DNA of 64,000 nucleotides, taken from NCBI GenBank assembly GCA_905250025.1, contig CAJNOJ010000061.1, forward strand, positions 1 through 64,000, given 5' to 3'. Position numbers and translations under genes: made by a program. The notes under the pieces were generated by a model, which had not been told where the DNA came from, searched no databases, and was given only the letters and a program-made list of their open reading frames with translations. Below are positions 38,441 to 50,621 of the stretch, piece by piece. Source of the DNA: Adineta ricciae. Lineage: Eukaryota > Rotifera > Eurotatoria > Adinetida > Adinetidae. The first letter of the stretch is position 1. Every line of letters starts with the position of its first letter.

Positions 38441-40672
38441 ATGGCAAAGACTAGTGCACATCAAAAGAATAAATCGTATTCCAATGCTGTTTATGCAACA
38501 CCGGTCTCCGAACATCCATCATTAGATGAAGTTTATGAAGTAACGCCATTTTCGGAAGCGTTTTGGACTTATTTAAATTATGTTATTTTGAATATCTTTG
38601 GTTGGTTTCGGGATCTATTACGAAATGCACGAATTGAAAATCGAAAAGGTTCAGCAGAGAATAATCCACCCGTAAGTTAATCGTTGCTGTGAATTGATCG
38701 TTATTGCATCTTGTTCTTTTTAGGGTTTTGTTCCACTCTATCAAAGTTATGAGAGTTTCTATACGCGAAATGTTTATCAACGCATCGCTGATTGTTTCAA
38801 CCGACCGATTGGTAGTGTTCCAGGCGCTACTCTTGATCTTCTTGAACGTGTTACCGATGATTATAACTGGTCATTTAGGTATTGTCGTATTCTTCTTTCT
38901 GATGAACATCGAATTCATTGGCTTCACTTAGATTTACCGGTGGAAAAGTAAAAACAATAAACCTCGCATCTTACAATTATCTGGGTTTCGCAAATAACAG
39001 CGGACCAATTGCCGAAAATGTTATTAATTCGATAAAAACGAGCGGTCTGACTGCCGCAAGTACAACACAAGAATTTGGTAAGTATCTCTTCATTGTTGAA
39101 ACACTAAATTTGTTGTATGTAATCATACCTAAACTGATTAATATGTGGTGCTTTGAAGTCTCTTGTCTCACATCATTTCACTAACTTATCTCAGGCACAT
39201 TAACACAACACCGAAAGCTTGAATCTTTACTTGCTGAATATCTTGGCACGGAAGATGCCATCGCATTCGGGATGGGATTCGCAACCAATGCACTCAATAT
39301 ACCAACATTGGTCGGAAAGGTATATTGCTTGTTTTGTTTTTCTAAACAATTCACCCTGCTAATAGGTCATCACATTGTAGAAAAATGATTCATTTCAGTC
39401 TCTAGCTATTAATAAAACAAAACTTTTATATTTAAAGGGTTGTCTGATTTTGAGTGATGAATTGAATCACGCGTCATTGGTTCTCGGCGCTCGACTATCA
39501 GGTGCTGTTATCAAAGTTTACAAACATAATGGTTCGTTTGTTATTTATAACTTGATTTTTATGACTTGTCGTCATGAAATTATTCTAGATATGAATCATC
39601 TGGAAAGATTGCTACGCGAATCAATCATTTCCGGTCAACCACGAACGCATCGCATGTGGAAAAAAATTCTAATTATAGTCGAAGGAGTTTACAGGTAAAA
39701 CACTGAATCATCAGTTTGATCGACACTGTTGTTTGTTATAAATCTTAGTATGGAAGGTTCACTATGCAAACTACCAGAATTAATCGAACTAAAGAAGAAA
39801 TACAGAGCGTATCTCTATTTGGATGAGGCACATTCCATTGGTGCTATGGGTTTACGAGGCCGCGGTGTTGTTGATTATTGGAAATGTGACGTGAACGATG
39901 TGGACATATTGATGGGAACATTCACGAAGAGTTTTGCGGCAGCAGGTGGTTATATTGCTGGGAAAAAAGTAATGAAAATCCAATGTTTTCACATGACAAT
40001 CGAAGTCATTTATTCAAGGATTTGATTGACCATATTCGTGTAACATCCCATTCAGCTGCTTATGCTACATCGATGAGCCCACCAGTAGTTGAACAAATCG
40101 TTTCTGTACTTAATTTACTACTGGATAACGACGAAGAACATGAAGGTAGATTCGATACAGAAAATATCTATACATATGATTATATTGATTCATAATGAAA
40201 ATCTAGGTCGTCAGCGAATTAATCAATTAGCATGGAATGCACGCTATTTTCGACAACGTCTGACAAAAATGGGTTTTATTGTTTATGGTCATCCTCATTC
40301 ACCGGTTGTACCAGCACTACTATATAGTCCATCAAAGATCGCGTAAGCAGAACAAATTGTCGAATTTTTCTTCTAATACACTTCTTTGTTTACAGAGCAT
40401 TCAATCGCGAAATGTTAAAACGTGGTGTAGCAGTTGTCACCGTTGGTTTTCCAGCGACACCATTAGTACTCGGTCGTGTTCGATTTTGTCTTTCAGCATC
40501 ACACACGAAAGAAATGCTCGATGAAGTATATTGAATGCACTTTCTTTGCCTTTGATTTTTATCTATTCGTTATTATTAGGTGCTCAAACACGCCGAAGAA
40601 GTAGGCGATTTACTCAATATGCGTAAGTCGAAATTGAATCCGAAACGGCCATTTCATGAGACTGAATCTTAA
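38441..40672 (+). CDS. SPTLC2: Serine palmitoyltransferase subunit 2, copy B
   Basis: Paralogue of copy A on the opposite strand. The product starts [20 protein letters not shown] and has a membrane-proximal helix ([20 protein letters not shown]) typical of the SPTLC2 N-terminus. Then come [53 protein letters not shown] across an intron, [38 protein letters not shown] and the PLP loop [18 protein letters not shown]. The end region has [38 protein letters not shown] and [20 protein letters not shown]. It ends at TAA 40670-40672. Introns at YIAGKK and before MEGSL are shared with copy A. Two Ala replace Gly-Ser after the PLP Lys loop (FAAAGG against FGSAGG), a small change near the active site. 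Starts 13 nt after a CTTCTAG acceptor. Confidence 0.94.
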
Positions 40673-41178
40673 CAAAGCCAATCGAACATTTACAACGTTT
40701 CATCTAACATCCAAGCAAAACTAATGTTTCCTGTTTTACAAATCTGAAATCAATTTCAAATGAATGTGTATTTTTTTCTCTTAATCTTTGTTTTCTTTTT
40801 TGTTCTCGAGCTATTTCTCTATAAGATCGGTCTATCATATGCAGATACAGTGTATTTCAAATGCATTGAATGACATCTTCTTCATTTTCATAATTTATCG
40901 AAGAGAATTATGTTTGTTCTTTTCTTCTTTGCGCGATTTAACAATCATTACATGTTAGTGTTCGTTTTTATCACAAATTCTTTGAGAATGATTGTTGTTC
41001 TTTCGTTGCGAGTTCACTTTTCGCACAAGACAATATGAATGATTTGTGAGAATAAACCATTAATATGTTAGTTTTCGTTGTTCTGTCAAATTGAAATATC
41101 TAATATATAACACACATACGTATTCAACATAAATAAACATCATTTTCTTTCATTCTTTAGAGGAAAACTTCGATTCTA
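40673..41178. other. Intergenic region before TBCD
   Basis: 506 bp, T-rich, between SPTLC2 copy B and TBCD on the same strand. It ends in TTTCTTTCATTCTTTAG, an acceptor at 41160, 18 nt before the TBCD ATG. No gene is seen. Confidence 0.45.
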
Positions 41179-44100
41179 ATGACTGCCGATATCGCTGGTC
41201 GTTGCGATCATGATCCTGTTTATTTTTCATTGAATGAATTTGAACAACACGAACAAGTAAAGCAGTTAATCGATCGAATAGGATCAATTAATGAAGACCC
41301 TGTGGTATCAACTGATATCATCGTAGATACAGCGGATGTCGAACGTATCTATGATCAATTTCAATATATCCTCAATCAATATCAAGAACAACCACAACTA
41401 CTTGATACTTATTTATCCGATATAATTAGCAAATTACTTCATTATGTCGAACATGGTCCAAATAAAAATCACATTGCCGGTGCACTTCTTCATCATATAA
41501 TAAAACTTCGTGGGTTTAAAGTGATGATCACGCGTTTTCTACCTCATGAACCTCATCATTTAATACTCGTACTTAGTTTAATCGAACGTGAATTAACAAC
41601 AAATTCATCATCCGAAAATGCATGGGCAACGCTTTATTCTCTACTCGTTTGGCTTGGTACAACATGTATGGTACCGCTAGATTTATGTCGATTTGATTCC
41701 AAAGTGCGCAAACAAACAACCATGTCACAAATTTTAACTATATACAAACATTTCCTTTACAATTCTGTTTATATGCGTATGGTTGCATTCAATCTTGGTC
41801 ATTTTATGTCTCGACAAGATTCGATTCGACTCTCGTGTTTAAATGACTTTTTAACCAGTGAAATCTTTCCTATACTTGAATCATATGATGAAAAGCAAAA
41901 TGACGAACAACTTATTCTACGAATGACAGCATCGCTACAAACAGTGTCCTATATCTTCAAGTTTGGACAACGTTTAAATCTAATCCCTTATGTAGATACA
42001 TTGTATAATTTACTGATTAATAAACGGATTCTATATGCGAAGCGGATTGTTATACGACGTATGGCTTATAAATTATTACAGAAACTGGCAATGACTTTGT
42101 TACCGATGCCGAAACACGGTGCAGCATGGAGATATCGTCGTGGTGTGCGAAATCTTCTCGATTCGTTAACATCAAAAAAGAATGCGACAACGACCAATTC
42201 AACGACTACAACAGTGACAGTGTAAGTGACATTTTTTTTTCTCGCTAGAATAGTCCCATTCATTGTGAAATTTCTTTAGTAAATCTTCGTCAACAGTCAA
42301 TGGACATAAGCATGAACCGCACGAGAACGGTGAACAAGAAGGCACCGAAGATAACAGTAACGTTCCAACGTTAGTCGAATCCATACTTGAATTGCTCATG
42401 GCCGGTCTAAGTGATAAAGAATTGTATGTTCGATGGTCATCGGCGAAAGGTCTAGGTCGTATAACTAATCGTTTACGGAAATCGTATGCTGCTCAATTAG
42501 TTTCACTCTTATGTGATCGCATATCAACAGTTGCTCTTCTTGCCTGTGATCATTACGCTTTACAAGGTGGATGTTTAGCGTTAGCTGAACTTGCTCGTCG
42601 TGGTCTCCTTTTACCTGACCGTTTAGATTCCGTTATGCCTATTGTACATAAATCACTGAATTACGATGAAAAACTTGGTCATCAAACATATGGACACATC
42701 GTGCGTGATGCTGCCTGTTATGTAAGTGTTCTTGTTTTACTTGGAATACGTTCATCTTAATATGTTTTCTCTTCAAGATTTGCTGGTCGTTCGCTCGTGC
42801 TTTTGATCCAATTGATTTTCGCACATATACGGCTGACTTAGCTGGTATGTTACTCTGCATAATTTGTTTCGATTGGAATGTTCAATGTCGTCGTGCAGCC
42901 TCAGCTGCTCTACAAGAGAATGTTGGTCGACAAGGAAAATACTTCCCCCATGGAATCGATATTATCCAACAAACAGATTATAATTTGATTGGTAAATTTG
43001 ATTATTGTTTTCTAATCTTAGCGCATTCGTTAATCAAATACTATGATATATACGGACGATATATGATCGATCATTTGCTGAAATATAAAATTATACATTG
43101 GAAAAAAGAAACACGTTTACTAACAAGTCAATTACTAGAAAAAACGACAATAGATTATGGAACAGTCGAAGAAATCTACGAACATACTCTACTGCCATTG
43201 TTTGATCGGTGTTTAGATAAGAAAAGTGATGGAATTGCAAGACATGGTCTTCTTGCTAGTTGCGGACATATTGTATACGGGTTGTATCAACGCTATCAAA
43301 GAGTATGTTACGAAAATTGTCTTTATTTCTCTATTTTTTTTTGCTTTAGAATCCCAATGAATGCTCCCGTATTGACGAATTTCGCCAGAACTTACAGAAG
43401 AAAATAGCCAATCTGTTGATTGAATACAAATCACTAGGATTGCTCGATGGATATTCTGGCGATCTCATCCGACCAGCACTTTGCTTATTTATCGAAAAGA
43501 TTTCACAATCTATGGAATACTTTACATCAGAGAAAAGCGAGAACTATTTTCCCGATGAAACCATTCAATGCTGGCAAACTATTCTCGATGAATGTATTAG
43601 TAATCTAGATGATGATGTCAGACAAGCAGGATTGAACGCACTAAAAGCTTTTTCAACTGCATTCTACTCGAAATCGAAGTAATTGAATCTTTGTTTTGAG
43701 TGGCGAATCTATTTCTTACCTTTTCCTAGTTCATCCGATATTCTTGATCGTTACATAGGAAAGATCTCGACTACATCTCAAGAGCACATTCGGCAAGGTT
43801 TTGCACTTGCTCTGGCATCATTTCCTGCTGAAATGATACTCACAAGTAATAGTGTCACAAAAGTTCTCGATTGTTTATATAATCTGATCGCAATTTCGAA
43901 ACCAACTCAACATTTAATCAAACAACGCAAAGATACGCTGATCGCTTTTTGTAATCTTTATGAAAATCTTCATTTACATTCCTTATCACCGTTTTCGACT
44001 CAAGAATCGATCACGAAATTAATCAACTCATACCTTCGTTGTACCCGTGATTATACAAACGATCGTTATGGAGATTCCGGTCGTCTTGTACGTGAAACAG

Positions 44101-45038
44101 CTTGTACACAATTAGTTCGTTTACTTCGACTAATCAACGAGCGTGATAAACAATTCTTGACATCCGCGATTCTTCACAATTGTCTTAATGCTATTCTAGC
44201 AAATGTTTGCTCAAAAATCGATGACCTTAGGATGATTAGCGGCAAGGCATTGATTGAATTCTTGACTATTCCATTTGATCAATTGATCGATTCAAAGATT
44301 GATTTCGAAAGAATCTTCTGCCAATCAAATGACATTGATTGGCGCAATTCGGAAATTGTTTTCCCCTTGCTTGTTCAATTATTACTCTTCGATCGTTATC
44401 GTTACACAGTTTGGTTAAATTGTTTAATCACCGCTGGTGAATTATCCGAGGCCAGTCAAGCTCTATATGACTTTCTATTGCGGCATAAAACCAACCATCA
44501 TCTAATCGATTTACTCTTTCAAGATTTAGAAAAAATTCTGACGAACAAACAAAATCTCCAAGTCAGAGTTCTTATCCCATCGGTACAAGCGTGTGAACGA
44601 CTTTTATCGCAACCAACATTCAAATATTTCTATGAAAACTACCCCAATGAATTTATTCAGTATTGGATCAAGTTCGTCGAACTGTTCGAAGATATTTTAA
44701 CGAAGAAAATCCAATCATTAAATAGCAATCCAACATTATATTTGCATTTTATCAAATTATATTGTTCGTTGTTACAATTTAACGATCAGCGATTGAGAAA
44801 TCTGATATTGAATTGTTTGACAAAGTTCTTCTTACATAATTACCCATGGATTAGACGACAAGCAGCACAAAACTTGCATGACACATGCATTATGTTCAAT
44901 GATGAATTATTTTTCGATGATAATGACGGCAATTATGAACAGGTGATGAATTTACTAAACGAAACCGATTGGGAACAAAATTTAGATGATTTAACAAAGA
45001 TCCGGCAGACTTTATTACATTTATTCCATGTAGAATGA
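41179..45038 (+). CDS. TBCD: Tubulin-specific chaperone D (cofactor D)
   Basis: Cofactor D captures beta-tubulin and acts with TBCC and TBCE to form and dissociate alpha/beta-tubulin heterodimers. Five exons (41179-42221, 42280-42721, 42778-43302, 43350-43678, 43730-45038) give 1215 residues, against 1192 in human. The whole protein is helical repeats of HEAT type. Diagnostic blocks are ELLMAGLSDKELYVRWSSAK, GGCLALAELARRGLLLPDRL, HIVRDAACYICWSFARAFDP, then CRRAASAALQENVGRQGKYF and FPHGIDI, IARHGLLASCGHIVYGLYQR, and RYGDSGRLVRETACTQLVRL. Exon 1 ends in a Thr/Asn-rich linker (TTTNSTTTT) not seen in vertebrate TBCD as I know it. The large exons contrast with the many-exon genes around it. It converges on the secreted-protein gene. 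Confidence 0.96.
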
Positions 45039-45434
45039 AAAATGAAACAGTTTTATTTCATAACTCAGATCTGATGTGTGTATGCGCACGATTTTTTTCT
45101 CTTTTCTTCTGCACAAACGTGTCAATGGATTTCCAGTTACCGATTGATGTGATGATCAAAGATCCTTTCCTTTGCTAAGCAGACATTTTACCTGTAAAAC
45201 AATGTTTTTTATTAATAAAATAAACAAGTGACTGAATTCCATCGGCCCGGATACATCCACACACATACACAGCAAATATCACCAATTCAAACAGGATTAA
45301 CTCTTATTCAGTTCCTTTTATTTACTTAAAAACTTTTCGACAGAAGAAAAATTATGGATTAAAATACCCTTACACTTACATTTCTAATAACTCATAGGAA
45401 AAAAGTGTGTGTCTAATGTTTCAAAGAAACTAAT
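45039..45434. other. Convergent 3' flanks of TBCD and the secreted protein
   Basis: 396 bp between two converging genes. AATAAA-like sites lie near 45216 (plus strand). No other feature is evident. Confidence 0.4.
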
Positions 45435-46166
45435 TTATTTCTTCTTCTCATCATCGCCATCTTGGTCATTGGAATCTTGTTCATCTTCTTCGTACATTTG
45501 ACGAAGAGCTCGAAGAAGTTGCCGTTTGAATTTCTCCTTTTCACATCGTGTTTGAATGTCAGTTTTCAATGTTTGGTATCCATATGTATTGGAAGCATAG
45601 GTACCATCACTAATCACATCGGGATAGTATCGTGACCATGTTAAACCACGATTAACGACACCTTGCAATAAACATTTCACTTCCGCCATGTCCGTTGGAG
45701 CTAAATGGAAGAAAAATGCGAGTATTGAGAAGGTTTTTCAACGAGGAATTACTTTTCGAAAGACAGATTTTATTGCACAAAAGTGCATTATTTTCATTTC
45801 GAACTTCGAATTGAAAGCCATGACCGATAACTAGATCTGCATCGGATACCAATACTTGTTGTGAAGGGTTTGGTAATTGGTAGTAGGATCCTTTGACATA
45901 GATGCGAACTTTACAATCTTTTGCAACATCTTCTAATGATTTCACACGCTCATAGAAGTCTTCGTGCACTAAGAGTTTATCTCCGACTATGTATTTGCTT
46001 GATTTGTATTGTTTTATCGGACATTTCGGTTTAGCTGAAAAAAACAAAACAAATTTGCACACAAATGAACAAAATGTGATGTCGCTGATCGAAACTTACA
46101 GCTGAAAAACAGTCCTTCAGTTAATGCAATCACAAGAATCAAGCAGACCAATGTATAACTTTGCAT
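45435..46166 (-). CDS. Small secreted protein, possibly M15-like fold without metal site
   Basis: Three exons. The start MQSYTLVCLILVIALTEGLF is a signal peptide. The mature part begins SKPKCPIKQYKSSKYIVGDK and continues LLVHEDFYERVKSLEDVA, KVRIYVKGSYYQL, SDADLVIGHGFQFEV, CNKICLSK and GLTWSRYYPDVISDGTY. It ends in an acidic EDEQDSNDQDGDDEKKK tail. The order 'FYxRV..L..A', 'VxxSYY', 'GHGFQFEV', 'GLTWSRYYPD' recalls M15-type D-Ala-D-Ala or L,D-carboxypeptidases. However, the usual S-x-H-x-x-G-x-A-x-D metal motif is replaced by SDADLVIGHGFQFE, so it would probably be inactive or differently built. Cys residues suggest disulfides. The resemblance is weak and read by eye. The gene itself is well supported by splice sites and frame. 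Confidence 0.7.
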
Positions 46167-48121
46167 ATTCGTTTTGATATATTTACGAGAAAGTGATTTA
46201 GCTGTCGTATATGCTCTGTCTTATATACGATCGTTTCTTTTTTTTATCAAAAAGTATATTTAACAAATTATGAATATGTTTTATATTACTTTCTTTATCT
46301 CGAGTCTTTTACTCTTAGAAACAAGTGTTTTTTCTCGATATTAGTATGTATTCTTCAAATATATTATTCATCTAGAAGAAAAAAAGTAATTGAGAAAAGA
46401 AAACAAAACGATATTTTGATCGGTTATCGAACTATGTATGTTCTCTTTCAATACGCTTATGCCTTGATGAATACGATATGTATAATCATATTAATGTATA
46501 TATTCTATTCAAAGATCTTGCAGGCGTATTATTCATCACTAACATCGATAATTATGTAAGCAGAAGAGAAAGGGTAGAAAACCAGGTATCAATCAAACAC
46601 TGTACTTGAGCGAGCTCAGGTATTTGCATATTGCCATGTGAAAGTACCGAAATGAATTCGAATTTGGATTACTCGATGTTTCGTTGGAATGTGTATTTGA
46701 ACTACATGTTTGTCGATATTTACAGTTAAACATGTAGAATCGCAGTATTTGTTTTCCCTTCTTTTTTATGCGTCGATTGATCATTTACAAAACTGCTCTC
46801 GTCATGACGATGGATATAACTCTTGACAACAAGTGAGATAGCTAAGGGTGCAGATGGATGAGAGAAAAAGAGAGATTGAACGAAAAACTCTTCTAGAATC
46901 GAGTCTATTTTTATTCAAAGATCGATGACACTTCTAGAAGATCTGCGCAATGTTGAAAATAAGCTCCAGTGAGCCTTTCACAATTACAATTAAATGAAAA
47001 TCTGAAAGCACTCAGCTAAACATGCGATTGATTTATTATTATTCATCTAATCAATGTATATTTCTACAAATAGTCAACAAATAGATTTTCGGCCCTCTGA
47101 TCGTAGTATTTACTATTCATATTTAACTCTCAATGTTATAATTTAAATTGAACTTCTACATCTCGCTTCAAACATATGCGAACTTGTTCGTGTGATGTGT
47201 TCACAATAATTTCTTTTCTCTACAATACAATTCTAAATAGACACACAAGATGAGTATCGGTCGATTTGTCCATATTATTGCCGTTCTTTACCTGGACATT
47301 ATTTATGCGTAGAAAATTGGAACAACAACTAACCAGGTGCTTATCTGTGACCTGCAAGATGAGAAATTTTCAATAATAATCAAAACATTCAATTCAACCT
47401 CGTCCTGTAATTCCTGTATTTCCACTGCGTTGACATGTTCAAAGAGCTGCACGGCTGTCAATTGAAGCTGTTTCATTTAAGTACAGAGTACTGTATATTT
47501 TTGGTCGGATAGATCGATACCTTCAATAGCCACAACCGCAACTACCAACAGTGGAATTAGGAGTAGTGCTAATGTTGCAGCAACTGTACCCTCCGAGACA
47601 TCATTCAGTAGTATGAAAACAGATAATGACAGCAAGAATTTTGTGTTAATGTTCGCGCCATCTATTTATCCTGAAGTGTAAAAGTCTTCTTTTATTGATA
47701 GAGTTCAGTCCGTTAATCGAGCACGAGGTTAAAATAGAGATCTTCTTTTCACTTTCACTCGTTACAAAAGAAGATAGATTCGGAACAGATTACATATATC
47801 AAGTCAAATAGAATCAACATTTTGGTTCTAGATGTTTAAATACGTGAACTTTATTAGTTGATATTATATTAAAAGAGAAGAAAAATCAATAGAACTAAAT
47901 CAGTTGTTCGATTATAGATGATCATAACTGAAGTAGAAAAGAACATACATTGATGCGTATAGACAAGACATTCTCAACTGTCATATATCGAAATGATATA
48001 CCGGAAATTCTTCGAACAGCAGAAAAAAAACAATCATAACAAAAACAAGATTAAGGGCAGAAATCCACACTTAAAATGAAATAATAAGAATAGAAAGTGT
48101 ATGATAAATATATGCAACAAC
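46167..48121. other. 2 kb gene-poor region
   Basis: AT-rich DNA between the secreted-protein gene and the GOLM-like gene. On the minus strand at about 47520-47660 a frame encodes a strongly hydrophobic segment (ATLALLLIPLLVVAVVAIE) ending at a possible donor, but no in-phase ATG or confirmed partner exon was found. Nothing else is supported. Confidence 0.45.
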
Positions 48122-49566
48122 TTATAAGACAGTTCTCTTTCGCCGACGTTGATTAACATCATCAATTTCATCATCGTTTTCGATTTCCTCACCATTGTCT
48201 AAACGTTGTTCATTTCGATTCACTCGATCTTGATCACGATTAGCTATTCGGTAATTATTGTTATTCTCTTGGACATTATTAATGCCTAATTGCTTCTTCT
48301 CGTTATTCTCTTGATCAGCTGCTAATTTACTATATCGATTGCTGGCAACTCCATTATCAAACGTGCGTTGAAACTGAAAGCGAAGAAAATGAGAATTTTC
48401 TAACAAAGCCATTCAAATTCTGTCTTACACGTTGATCTTTTCGTAAATTATCCACACCAAGTTGATCTACAAATGAATCAATTCACTTCGTGTTCATAAT
48501 CTGATCAATAGACTTACTTTCTTGATTAGGATTATCCACTTGAGCTGCAGCCGGTGGTGGAGGGACATTCTGACCAACTTGTTGCTGATCATTTGCTACG
48601 TCAGTTGTCGATGAATTTGTATTGATACCCAATGCATTCAGAGCTCTATCTTTCATATCGATCACAGCAGGAACAATATCTGCTTTGACTTCTTTCGTTA
48701 GATTATTCAGTTTATTTAACGGATCTTGAAATAAGGCGGATAAACTGCGAGTTGTTTGATTATTTAATACTATAGGCTCATAACGTTTAGGTGGTATCGG
48801 AAATGTATTTGATTGTTCACTAATATTAGCAGATACTTGATTATTTTGTGAACTAACAAAAACAGTCTTGTGTTATTTCGAATAAAAGCATGAAAATATT
48901 CACTTACGGTCGATTACTCTTCAATGTTTCGTATTCTTGTTTCAATCGAGTGAGTTCATCATTTCCGGATTCTAAAGATGAAATTGAAACGAAGAGAATA
49001 GACGGAAAGAAAGTAACAAACGTTTTAGATTTTGCAGTTGTTGTTGTAATTGTTCGATTAGACTGCTCTTTTCTGTCAACGCATCTCTTATTGTTTTAAG
49101 TTCTTTCTAATTGATCAAAAACAAAACATTTGTACATCATTTCTCAATGTCATTTCTGTTTACCAATTGTTCATCAGCAACAGTTTTATCGGATTTCAAA
49201 CTTTCAATTTCGGCGTTTTTTTCATTTAATTTCGTATTCAAATCATTGATTTCCGAGTCTTTCTTCTCCATTTGCTTTTGTAAATTCAATTTCTCTTCTT
49301 CAAGTTCACGTTTACGCGAATTCATATCGTCGACCTTCTTCTCTGCATCACTATTCTTTTTTGTCAACTAAATAAAAAAACTCAGCGTAGATTTTCATCG
49401 AATAAATCGACGTATTGGCACATACCGATCGAATACGATCTTCGAATTGCTCGACTGAAAGACGGAGTTCAGTATTTTTTGACGAACACGACATGTAAAA
49501 TAGGCCCAAAAGGAACATAATGATCACAAGACCAACAACGATGAAACTAGGCGTTCGACCTGACAT
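48122..49566 (-). CDS. Golgi membrane protein GOLM1/GOLM2-like
   Basis: A type II Golgi membrane protein. It starts MSGRTPSFIVVGLVIIMFLL, one signal-anchor span at about residues 8-27. A long coiled coil follows (LTKKNSDAEKKVDDMNSRKR, ELEEEKLNLQKQMEKKDSEI and so on), then a low-complexity Pro/Asn/Gln region with NVPPPPAAAQ. The C-terminal part is Asn- and acid-rich and ends DVNQRRRKRTVL. Short N-terminal tail, one span, luminal coiled coil and a C-terminal 'QR.KR.(H/V).L' end match GOLM1 and CASC4/GOLM2. Low-complexity parts prevent a choice between them. The ATG lies 6 nt after TCTCTAATAG. SENP8 is 299 bp upstream on the same strand. Orthology depends mainly on architecture and the end motif. 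Confidence 0.7.
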
Positions 49567-49865
49567 ATTTGTCTATTAGAGAACAAATTTAATCTAGAAT
49601 AACAACAAAGTTGAAAGAAGATTTGGTAAGTATGAAAATCTGAAAGGAAATATAATATTAAAACGAAAGAAAGAAAAAATAAATGCTTGGTTTTCTTTTC
49701 TCCTTCCGTTCTTCTCCATCTGTTCCTCTCTTGAATAAATAACAATAACTGTGACGCTCTTACGCATTTATCGTTCGATCACCGAAGCTTTTTCTGGGTT
49801 TCCTTCAGTGAGAACAACGTATTTATAACTGATTTGATAGTGAAAGACAGAAAAAAAAGTCATAC

Positions 49866-50621
49866 TCATGCTTTTCTATCTGAACTCATTGATTCGAGTA
49901 ATGTTTTTAATTGTTTTCGTCGTTGACTGATCGATTCCGACGTGATACATCGACTGATTTCGTTCATAAACTTCTCGAAAACTTCCTTAGTCGGACTTTT
50001 CGAGAGATCATTTTCGTAACTAAATCGACAGAACTCTTCGACTATTACAATCACATACAACCCGCAATCAAAGCCATTTTCTTGTTGTGGACAACGACCG
50101 TTGACTAACAGTACTTGCGTGTGAAAGAATACACAAAGTTTACTTTGAATATCTTTTGCAGTACGATCATTTGCAGATGACATTGAGTCAAAATGATAAA
50201 GAACTTTATCTAAAACCGTAGTACATGAAGAAAATTCGACTTTTTTTCGCCTAGTGTTCGTACCTTGTATCGCTAGAATTAATAATGACCAATGCGATCC
50301 GGCGAATGCATTCACATGTCGATTATCGTTGATTGGCAAAATCAGAAATTTCTTTTCAAGAAAGTCGATGGATTGAAGAAGTTGGTCAGCGAATGAGTCA
50401 TCGCTCATTTTCAATAATTGCACGACGGATGGTGAGACAAAAACGCATGAGTTCGACTGATCTTGGGCGAATTTCGAATCATGTTGAAGATATTCGAATG
50501 CAAATGTGATGATACTATCATCCAGCCAGTTTGAATCATCAAGCGTCTTTAAGTTTGATACGCGTACGATCGCATCATGATAACTGACAAGTATTGGATC
50601 AGATTCTAACGATGCTGACAT
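49866..50621 (-). CDS. SENP8: NEDD8-specific cysteine protease SENP8 (DEN1)
   Basis: SENP8 matures NEDD8 and strips it from non-cullin proteins. From the ATG at 50621, MSASLESDPILVSYHDAIVR, LDDSNWLDDSIITFAFEYLQ and SCVFVSPSVVQLLK follow the human DEN1 order. The catalytic triad is visible: His in FAGSHWSLL, Asp in LYHFDSMSS and Cys in QQENGFDCGLYVI, with Gln in QQEN. A 54 bp intron at 50210-50263 (GTACG...TTTTAG) has no in-frame stop. Splicing it gives AIQDKVLYHF, matching the human 'LQDKNSFFHYDS', and a 233-residue protein. If retained it adds 18 residues. It runs divergently from the gene at 50928 and 299 bp upstream of the GOLM-like gene. Confidence 0.94.
   Translation of the reverse strand: MSASLESDPILVSYHDAIVRVSNLKTLDDSNWLDDSIITFAFEYLQHDSKFAQDQSNSCVFVSPSVVQLLKMSDDSFADQLLQSIDFLEKKFLILPINDNRHVNAFAGSHWSLLILAIQGTNTRRKKVEFSSCTTVLDKVLYHFDSMSSANDRTAKDIQSKLCVFFHTQVLLVNGRCPQQENGFDCGLYVIVIVEEFCRFSYENDLSKSPTKEVFEKFMNEISRCITSESISQRRKQLKTLLESMSSDRKA

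Noticed and set aside
35926-47010. Similar 20-mers around GAAAATCTGAAAG at about 35930, 46996 and 49635
   Set aside because: The similarity does not extend beyond about 20 bases and lies in AT-rich DNA, so there is no evidence for a dispersed repeat.
47280-47670. Hydrophobic minus-strand frame (ATLALLLIPLLVVAVVAIE) with splice-like borders
   Set aside because: No in-phase ATG could be joined upstream and the downstream splice choices give a quick stop or an arbitrary tail. Not enough for a gene call.
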